DNA from: Ectocarpus siliculosus
Lineage: Eukaryota; Sar; Phaeophyceae; Ectocarpales; Ectocarpaceae
Direction of reading: 5' to 3'
Assembly (NCBI GenBank): GCA_000310025.1
Contig: FN649749.1
Span: forward strand, 3,088,857 to 3,110,052
Length of the DNA stretch: 21,196 nt
The notes beneath the pieces were generated by a model. It did no database searches. It worked only from the letters and a program-made list of their open reading frames with translations, and was not told the DNA's origin. Below are positions 15,121 through 21,196 of this stretch, piece by piece; position 1 is the first letter of the stretch; each line of letters starts with the position of its first letter. A program made the position numbers and the translations under genes.

Positions 15121-16990
15121 GCATGCACGAACAACAACAACAACGAACGGCAATAACTCGTGCATTGCCCCTTTTGCCCCTGGAACAGAAGGCACCAGTA
15201 CTTCCCAACGCAACCAAAGCGCACTGTCGTGTCTTGCCAGGCTGACGGGGAATAGGGAGTAAATTGAACTACACCGTACGTAATGGCCTCTGTTTGAACT
15301 CCCCGAGGAGCGCAACCAACAGTTCGTTATGCTGTGGAGAACAAGCTCGTTCTCAGAAGCGTGTTGCTTCCACAAAATAAAAGAGAACGGGTTGCTACTT
15401 TTTCTGTTCGGGCCACTTCCCAGACACACACTTTCGACACCGCTTTATCTTGGGAAAGCGGCCCCAAGCCGGTCAAAGACCCATTTGAGCCTGATATCCG
15501 CGACCCTACCGTGGCTCGACTGTGTGGTTTACATTTTAATGGAAAGTAGTGCTTCATTGGCTGCGGGAAATCCAAATACGTATCTAGGCATACAGGTGCG
15601 AAAATCACCTAACCTTGAACCAAACGCACGATACATTCAGTGCGCGATCCCTACCGTGGCGACACTGGCCGCACTGTTCCCTACCGTGGGTAAGCTATTG
15701 ATGCAAATATATCTAGGCACACAGTGCATAAATCAGCCCAAACCAACAGCAACACTTAAACCCGGTCGACTGCTTAATACCCCGCCTCCCTCAACAACGA
15801 TGCCCCCCCCCCAAAAGGGTCGAACTTCAACAAGTTCTCCCGCGTGGAGAATCGAGATGTGCCAGAATATCTACACCCAAGTTATGATTCCGCCCATTTC
15901 TCGCCCCGCCCATGTTAATTCAAGACACGCCCTACCAACAGCGTCGGTCCTAACAGGCAGGCACACTTTGGCGATGCAACTGTAGTACCCCCGCCGATCT
16001 GCGGGCCACCTCTTTACGACGAAGGCTTTCTGACATGTAGATGCAACGTACGATGATCCCGGCCCTGCGAGGCCCGAACGTCTTAAACACAACAATCACG
16101 AGCCCCCCCCCCGGTTGGGTTGCGTACTTCGATAGGTAGAGTAAAATGAAAACTAGTGCTCACGAGAAGAGAGCAGCAAACTGCTTTTTGGAGGCAACAT
16201 CTTCCAAGTGGGAATGGGTCAACTCGCGTGTGCACTTAAACCATTCCATAAATATTGTTGCCATGATATCGGCCGAAGGCGTCAATACATCGTCACGGAA
16301 GCAGTCCGCGCGCATCTAGCAGACTACACCCTTGTAGAACATCAATCGAAACTCTACATTGGGTAAAAAAGACACAACAAGGCGTCACGAAATAAACGCC
16401 AGGCGGCACAAAAAAAGCACGGTGCTTGCTAGCCTTCTGAATCTACGAGGCACAACTCACAGCTAGAGAGTATCTCATAGCACACCTGCGCAAAAAAAAA
16501 AAAGACTGAAGGATATGGTATGGGGATGGCGCACTGCAATTCTTTGGCGCAGACGCACAGTGCATCCGCTAGCAAGAGGAAGTACACAAGGAAAACACGG
16601 TCATCGATGTAAGTAAGTGTGGGCGTCGCGAAGGAGCCAGGCCACACACGGCCTCGAATATGGAAGACGACGCGTGCGTGTAGAATGCACCGCAGGCTCC
16701 GCTAAAAAAGATCATGCTAGAAACTTCGCACGTACTTCACAGCACGACCACCGTGCTCTAGGGCAAGACTGCAAACCAAGGCAATCCAGTCGGGTCGGAA
16801 TTATCTCACGACCCCGGCACGCCACTAAAAAAACGCACAAAACGTACGTCAAAAAAAAAAAAAAAAATGTGACCCAGTTTGGTATCAGCCAACACAGGCT
16901 CCAGGGGTGAACTGGGTCAAGAAAACGCGTGGACTGCAGAAGTCATGAATGACTCCCTCGTTCCACAAAATAAACACGGGCGTTCGATCT
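15121..16990. other. No supported gene; low-level duplications and homopolymers
   Basis: A plus-strand frame at 15329-15985 is open but has no recognisable content and crosses local duplications, so it is not called. TATCTAGGCA-(T/C)-ACAG followed by a related tail occurs at about 15583 and 15710, and CCCTACCGTGG occurs three times between 15504 and 15687. Poly-A runs lie at 16492-16503 and 16851-16866. Nothing else could be assigned. Confidence 0.4.
16872..16919. repeat. Hairpin-forming inverted repeat
   Basis: GACCCAGTT at 16872-16880 pairs exactly with AACTGGGTC at about 16911-16919, leaving a loop of about 30 bases. It directly follows a poly-A run of about 16 bases. No gene end is recognised next to it. 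Confidence 0.6.
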
Positions 16991-17021
16991 CCTTCGTGTT
17001 CGAACTTTCGTTCTGAGTGCC

Positions 17022-17510
17022 CTACTTCTTGCCACTACAGCTAATACCCTGATGCTCGTCTAACAACCACACGACTTGGGAAGTAATCCCCAGAAAGCAG
17101 TCTCCCAGCAGCATCCAACCACTGGCAGGGTACTGTATAACAATGTGAAAAACAGATGCGGTGGTGGTACGCCTCACGTTGCCATCTTTCGGCACATACA
17201 TCGGCCACAGAATGTGCTGCGCGGAGCCGGTAAATAGTTGATCCTTGAACATGTGCCCCTTTCCTGCTTCACCAACACCACTCTTCAAAATAAAACGAAC
17301 AATTGAAGGAAAACAGCTACGGCGAAGGGAAAGCAAAACCGCACGTCTCGGCACCTTTTCTCTATTATTGCCAAGATTGCTGACCCCCTCTGACTCTCCG
17401 AGGGATTCGTCCACCATCCGTCTGCCAGAAGCCAACAGCCCCCCCCCCCCCCCAACAAAAAAGGATTTCCAGATAACCGCACGTGAACAGCAAGCCTCGG
17501 ATTCAAACAT
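17022..17510 (-). CDS. Unidentified ORF, possibly a terminal exon
   Basis: This minus-strand frame of 162 codons ends at a stop at 17022-17024. The part from a possible acceptor near 17284 (TTTTGAAG then AGTGGTGTTGG) reads SGVGEAGKGHMFKDQLFTGS, then AQHILWPMYVPKDGNV and YPASGWMLLGDCFLGITSQV. It has a balanced composition with aromatic residues, unlike the low-complexity frames nearby. The ending LLGDCFLGITSQVVWLLDE faintly recalls the C-terminal block of pepsin-like aspartic proteases, but no catalytic DTG/DSG motif is present, so I do not name it. The opposite strand is also partly open, and a chance ORF is possible. Confidence 0.25.
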   Translation of the reverse strand: MFESEACCSRAVIWKSFFVGGGGGLLASGRRMVDESLGESEGVSNLGNNREKVPRRAVLLSLRRSCFPSIVRFILKSGVGEAGKGHMFKDQLFTGSAQHILWPMYVPKDGNVRRTTTASVFHIVIQYPASGWMLLGDCFLGITSQVVWLLDEHQGISCSGKK

Positions 17511-17589
17511 TCGCCTAGAGGCAACAAAACCAGAGATTCAGGGAACCCCACGCCTACATCGGGACGCCCAGCTGACCACAAAAAAATGA

Positions 17590-18764
17590 TGGTAGCCATA
17601 ATCGGATGGCACGACTAAAAAATAAAACTATTCCGCCCCAAGACCTCAATACCAACGTCTCTTCCTTTCTACCGTATCATAGGTTGCATACGATACCACA
17701 CACCCCTGGACCGATTTTCAAAGCTCAATTACTCGACGACGAAGCACGCGCCGAGTCCAAATGGTACGTTTTAGGAAAGCTTTCGACGAGACGACGGTTC
17801 CAACGCCGCCGTTCTCGGCGCCGTCACTGCGTTTCCTCCCGAGAATCGGGCTTTGAAAAAACGGCCCAGGGTGTGTGATATCTTCCGTCATGTCACCTAC
17901 GGCATCCCTTCCTCAAACAAAACCGCGTGTCATTTTCCGTGGAAACACGCTCCCCTTTTCTCAACCCACTACTCAACGTCCCACCAACCCATTCCACACG
18001 CTATACGCTATACCCCCAATCACGCACGGGGAGCACAACTGGTTCGCCATGGCTGCCTTCACACCCAAATATACCGCGGCAGTGTGTGTGGGAAGCGTGC
18101 AGCAAAGCAATACCTGAAGAGAGCAAATGGATGCCTCCATCCGCCCCCCGCTGCGTGCAAATCCACGTCATATCCGTTGCATCTCATTCCGTGTGAAAGT
18201 TCCGTCTCGATTCATTTGTTTTTTTTTGTCAATGGTTCCAAGACCAAGGTGGGCGATAAACCCATCCCAGCACCCCCAGGTCCCGGGGTTTCTATTCTAC
18301 ACCGGGATCGGGATAACCTCTGCGGGTGGGTTGATATCCGCCTTAGAAAAACAAAAAAAAGCGTGATGATGTGATTGGCCAGCGGTGGTCATCTGTTCCA
18401 GGAGGGCATGCACCATATTCACTCGCGCGACTGTGTCAGAGAAAACGGACACACCTGCCGACGAGTATCAACTGAAGCGAAAACAATTACCATTATCCCC
18501 ACGAATATCAACAACCGGAAAGACAAAAAAAAAAAAACTCCCAGCTCCCACGAACATCGACAAGAGCAATGGAATAAAAACCCCTCTCCCCAACCTACTC
18601 GTAAAACACCGGCAAGCAAAAAATACCCCTCTATCAACTCCCACGAATATCAACAGAGGCAACCAGCCCCACCCCATCCCCTTCCCTTTCCGTTGCCACG
18701 GAAACAAACAATGCTGCGGGAATCAAGAACGACCAAGCAATGCCCGCTGGCGTGGGCGTGGTGG
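17590..18764. other. No supported gene; AC-rich sequence with short repeats
   Basis: Overlapping plus-strand frames (17853-18374, 18375-18783) are low in complexity and show no motifs. The phrase CCCACGAA(T/C)ATC(A/G)ACA occurs three times, near 18499, 18545 and 18640, among A-rich runs. Related GGAACATCGACAACA phrases recur in the CH-gene intron near 19654. Confidence 0.35.
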
Positions 18765-19073
18765 GTGTAAAACATGCACGTGAGGAGATTGCGGTTATCT
18801 CGCGAACCACCCAGACCGCTACCAAAAAAAACAGAGCGCACGGGTCGTGATACCTAGCGTAAGAAAACCCAACGAAATCGTGACCAACCACATCGATCAT
18901 CAACGTTTCAAAGCATGAGTGTAAAACATATACGTGAGGAGACTGCGGTTATGTCTCGGAAAACCACCCAGATCGCGACCAAAAAAACAGTGCGCACGCA
19001 CGGGTCATACGATAGCTAGCGCACGTCACAGAACGAGTTCATAACGACAACCACATGCACGTTTTTCTCAAGC
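18765..19073. repeat. 154-bp tandem duplication reaching the 3' end of the CH-domain gene
   Basis: Two diverged copies start at 18765 and 18919 with GTGTAAAACAT. Shared landmarks are ACGTGAGGAGA-TGCGGTTAT, ACCACCCAGA-CGC-ACCAAAAAAA and a run ending AACCACAT...AAGCAT. The right copy includes the stop codon of the CH-domain gene (19068-19070). Differences are mostly substitutions with a few small indels. Confidence 0.75.
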
Positions 19074-19541
19074 ATCTCGAGCCCGACCGATGGAAAATGC
19101 GGAAGAACCCGGGGACGGCGGCGGCATCTCTTCCGTGAAACCGTCCCGGGACTTCCCGGCGGCGCCCCTGCCGCGGTCCAGGTCGCTCTCGGTCCACCCG
19201 CTGCTGTTCGAGCTCTTGCTGCTGAGCCTCCAAAAGACGCGCCTGCCGCCGCCGCCGCCCCCGCCGGCGATCGAGCCGCCGCCGCCGCCGCCGCCGCTGC
19301 CGCCTGCGGAGGCGGTAAGGCCGCCGGCGGAGCCGTTCTCCTCCGCCGTCTTGGCGTGGTAGTCGCTCTCTTCGTCTCCGAGGAGGGGACCATCGTAGGC
19401 GGTCCCCGGTGGGTCTGTGGAGGCGTTTCTCCGGGCGGCGTCGCTGAGCGCGGCGATGCACTTGAGGACGGCCGGCGAGCAGGGGCCGCCGGGGGGCCCG
19501 TCGACGAGATCTTTGGCGTGGAACAGGTAGGTCGCCGGCAC
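19068..19541 (-). other. CH-domain gene, last visible exon
   Basis: The acceptor CCCGAAAAG precedes GTGCCGGCG. It encodes VPATYLFHAKDLVDGPPG and PCSPAVLKCIAALSDAARR, the end of the CH domain, then acidic and Ser/Gly-rich sequence with poly-Gly from GCC-type repeats (plus 19245-19312), and ends SSAFSIGRARDA and TGA. All 158 codons are in phase 0 with the preceding exon. Confidence 0.75.
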
Positions 19542-21107
19542 CTTTTCGGGAGGAAAGATTGCAACGAGAGCGATGGAATCAAACAGCCCCAGGTGCAGAT
19601 GCCGGAGGGACACGAAAAGCACGAGCGACAACAACAAACAGCCCATGCCGGGGGAACATCGACAACAGGAGCAACAACAACAAACAGCCCATTGCAGATG
19701 CCGGAGGAACATCAACGTTGACTGCAAGAGCACCGACAACAAACAGCCCCACCGCACAGACGCCGGAGGAACACTGAGCAACAACCGAGGAACATTGAAC
19801 AACAACCGAGGAACATTGACAACAACAGACCATCCCAAATGCTGGAGGCAAACAAACGGATGGATGGGTTGTTTAGAGGTCCTTCTTCCGCTGGCAACAA
19901 GTCAAAAAACAATCCGAACGACAAACACCGTCACCCTACACCGTATGGCATGGAATGGATGGGAAGGCAACGGGATCGTGGCAAACGAACGAAACGCGCC
20001 GAACTGAGGCGTTCATCGGACCGGCAACCACGGCAGACGTGTTCCCCATTCCGTGAAAGCGTGCAGTATTCCATGGTGCAACCATCAGGGGTGACGCTCT
20101 CGAGGGAGAAAGGGTGACGGACGAAAAAATCGTACCAGTAGAGCGGATGTCTACCGTCACGTGGTATGGACGCGCGCATCATCGGGTCTACCAAGGGCAT
20201 GTTCTACGGCACACCACCGCTGCAACCAAAAACGAAGAAGGGCGAGATATCGTTAAAGGAAACGAGAAGCAAAACAAAAAATCCACCGGACTCACCCCAA
20301 TGGCTCTTGCAGCAGCCATGAAAGCGTGGACATTAACCAGCTGCAGCATCGGGGTTGTCGCCTCCAGGTCCTGAAACAGACACCAGACGTATCGCGCAGG
20401 GGGAGGGGGAGGGGTCGTACATCAAAGGATGTTTCAAACTTAGGTGAAGCAGCATATACTTAGTCCTCGTGCCTCACGTGCTTCCTGCGCAACAGCAGTA
20501 GTGCTTCCTCCGCAACAGGGTGGCTGAAGATAAAAAAGACTGGCCGATGGATCTATCCCACATCGGAGTGGTACCGTTTTGCCACACGAAGCGGGGGAAA
20601 ATAAATGGTACTCCGGGCCCCACGCAAGCACCCCCCAGCAGTCTTCACACGACGACAACAACAGGGAGGGACCTAGCCCGAAGCGTTCCCTCTACACATG
20701 CGAACCACAATCCCACCACATTTCCCTCAAACCACAGCAAGCCCGTCGCACTGCTGTCCTCTCAACCGTTAACGTTAACTACAACAGGCCCACCCGTACT
20801 CCAACCCCAACCTCAATCCAACCCAACAAATTCCTCGAACCGGCAACCTTTAACAAGCCCACCCCCTAACCCTCTCGCCCTGTTCGCACCTCCGCACAGC
20901 CGGCCGCCCTGGCACCCCCGACAGCGTGGGCCAGCCTGACGAGCAGCCTCCCGTCCTTGAGCTCTTCCCCCAGACCACGACCTCCACTACCGACGGGCCC
21001 GTCATCGTCATCGTCTCCATCCTCCTCAACCAGGCCGAGTGCCCGCGGCCCAAGCACAGCGCGTACCCACTTCTTCACCATTTGTTCGCTGGGAATGCCG
21101 TCGGCTT
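19068..21107 (-). CDS. Calponin-homology (CH) domain protein, 5' end beyond the window (gene span)
   Basis: Three inferred minus-strand exons (20890-21107, 20296-20370, 19068-19541) join in phase 0 into one CH domain. Exon A gives MVKKWVRAVLG, an acidic insert (VEEDGDDDDDG) and LGEELKDGRLLVRLAHAV. Exon B gives MLQLVNVHAFMAAARAIG. Exon C gives VPATYLFHAKDLVDG and SPAVLKCIAALSDAA. This matches the CH order: leading helix with W, L..DG..L..L, N...F..A...G, LF...DL.....V..C..AL. CH domains bind actin or microtubules or act in signalling scaffolds. After the CH domain the protein is a disordered Gly- and Ser-rich tail with two poly-Gly tracts, ending at TGA (19068-19070). From the ATG at 21079-21081 it would be about 247 residues, but a TTTTCAG acceptor at 21108-21114 suggests that at least one upstream exon is missing. 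A single CH domain near the end of the protein does not identify the family. Confidence 0.75.
19245..19312. repeat. CCG/GCC trinucleotide repeats
   Basis: Two CCG-rich runs are separated by a short unique stretch (GGCGATCGAG). Read on the minus strand they encode the poly-glycine tracts of the CH-domain protein's tail. Confidence 0.85.
19573..19830. repeat. Imperfect minisatellite in an intron of the CH-domain gene
   Basis: The phrases GATGCCGGAGGAACAT and ACAACAAACAGCCC alternate several times between 19592 and 19772. They are followed by three short GAGGAACATTGA-type units (19766-19820) separated by ACAACAACC. Unit length varies, so this is a degenerate array rather than a regular tandem repeat. 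It lies within the intron 19542-20295. Confidence 0.7.
20296..20370 (-). other. CH-domain gene, middle exon (75 bases)
   Basis: The acceptor TTTCAG precedes GACCTGGAG, and the donor GTGAGT follows GCC ATT GGG (plus 20290-20295). Twenty-five codons in phase 0 read DLEATTPMLQLVNVHAFM then AAARAIG, the N...F..A...G helix of a CH domain. Both splice sites are strong. Confidence 0.8.
20371..20889. other. CH-domain gene, intron
   Basis: A 519-base GT-AG intron on the minus strand between the first two visible exons. It is C/A-rich on the plus strand, with an overlapping pair of meaningless frames (20520-20939, 20579-20869). Short CCCAACC- and AACCGTTAACGTTAAC-like phrases occur, but no structured repeat. 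Confidence 0.6.
20890..21107 (-). other. CH-domain gene, first visible exon
   Basis: The upper border is a TTTTCAG acceptor; the lower border is GAG followed by a GTGCGA donor (plus 20884-20889). It encodes ADGIPSEQMVKKWVRAVLG, an acidic Asp/Glu/Gly insert, and LGEELKDGRLLVRLAHAVGG. An ATG at 21079-21081 could instead be the start codon. Confidence 0.7.
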
Positions 21108-21117
21108 CTGAAAACGT

Positions 21118-21153
<36 letters not shown>

Positions 21154-21196
21154 CCCCCTTTTTTTTTGGGGGTTAAAGTTTAAAACATTTTCCCCC
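21118..21196. other. Homopolymer runs at the contig end, probable sequencing artefact
   Basis: G32, C9, T9 and G5 follow one another, then an AT-rich stub. Such stacked runs at the very end of a sequence are typical of low-quality read tails. I would not interpret them biologically. Confidence 0.8.

Noticed and set aside
15329-15985. Plus-strand ORF of 218 codons downstream of the TIR element
   Set aside because: It crosses locally duplicated, low-complexity sequence and shows no motif or family likeness.
16881-16889. A second TGGTATCAG, on the plus strand
   Set aside because: It lies in the loop side of a small hairpin after a poly-A run, with no LTR-like sequence upstream or ORF downstream. 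It also reminds one that the 4952-4960 match could be chance.
18765-19073. Possible CRISPR-like direct repeats
   Set aside because: There are only two long diverged copies in direct tandem without spacers, in a eukaryotic context. It is a simple duplication.
21118-21149. G32 run as a possible G-quadruplex or telomere-like end
   Set aside because: The pure G, C and T runs stacked at the sequence end indicate base-calling failure rather than a biological structure.

Overview
The window reads as nuclear DNA of an intron-rich eukaryote. A stramenopile, most likely a brown alga of the Ectocarpus type, fits best. This is an inference from the moderately GC-rich coding sequence, many GT-AG introns of a few hundred bases, a calpain with protist-style extensions, a presequence resembling a heterokont plastid-targeting signal, and abundant simple repeats and transposon debris. 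No prokaryotic gene, CRISPR array or rRNA is visible. The last ~80 bases are homopolymer runs that look like a poor-quality contig end.

Layout, left to right. (1) 1-2375: sparse. A possible C-terminal ORF stub lies at 3-95 (+), and a probable first exon with a signal/transit-like N-terminus at 1181-1654 (-). (2) 2376-5500: a broken LTR-retrotransposon-like element on the minus strand. It has a TGGTATCAG primer-binding site at 4952-4960 and a long Ser/Arg/Ala-rich, then coiled-coil, Gag-like reading frame broken by a one-base frame change at an A5 run. It ends in a 184/187-bp foldback (2376-2559 and 2674-2860). (3) 5925-14348: the main gene, a plus-strand calpain-family protein reconstructed from about eleven exons, nearly all joined in phase 0. 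It has a CysPc fold, a domain-III/C2-like segment, an EF-hand and a long C-terminal region. All three catalytic positions appear substituted (Cys to Ala, His to Tyr, Asn to Gly), so I read it as a pseudoprotease.

(4) 14710-15120: an intact non-autonomous TIR element (37-bp TIRs, GCAT flanking duplication). It contains an internal hairpin and a tRNA-like unit with A and B boxes and a T8 terminator. (5) 15121-18764: no confident gene; one weak minus-strand ORF at 17022-17510. (6) 18765-19070: a 154-bp tandem duplication reaching the stop codon of the next gene. (7) 19068-21107: a minus-strand calponin-homology (CH) domain gene in three exons, its 5' end cut by the window edge.

The calpain-like and CH-domain genes point to calcium- and cytoskeleton-related roles, but nothing here shows that they act together. 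All exon borders are read by eye from splice motifs, reading phase and protein family likeness, without transcript support.
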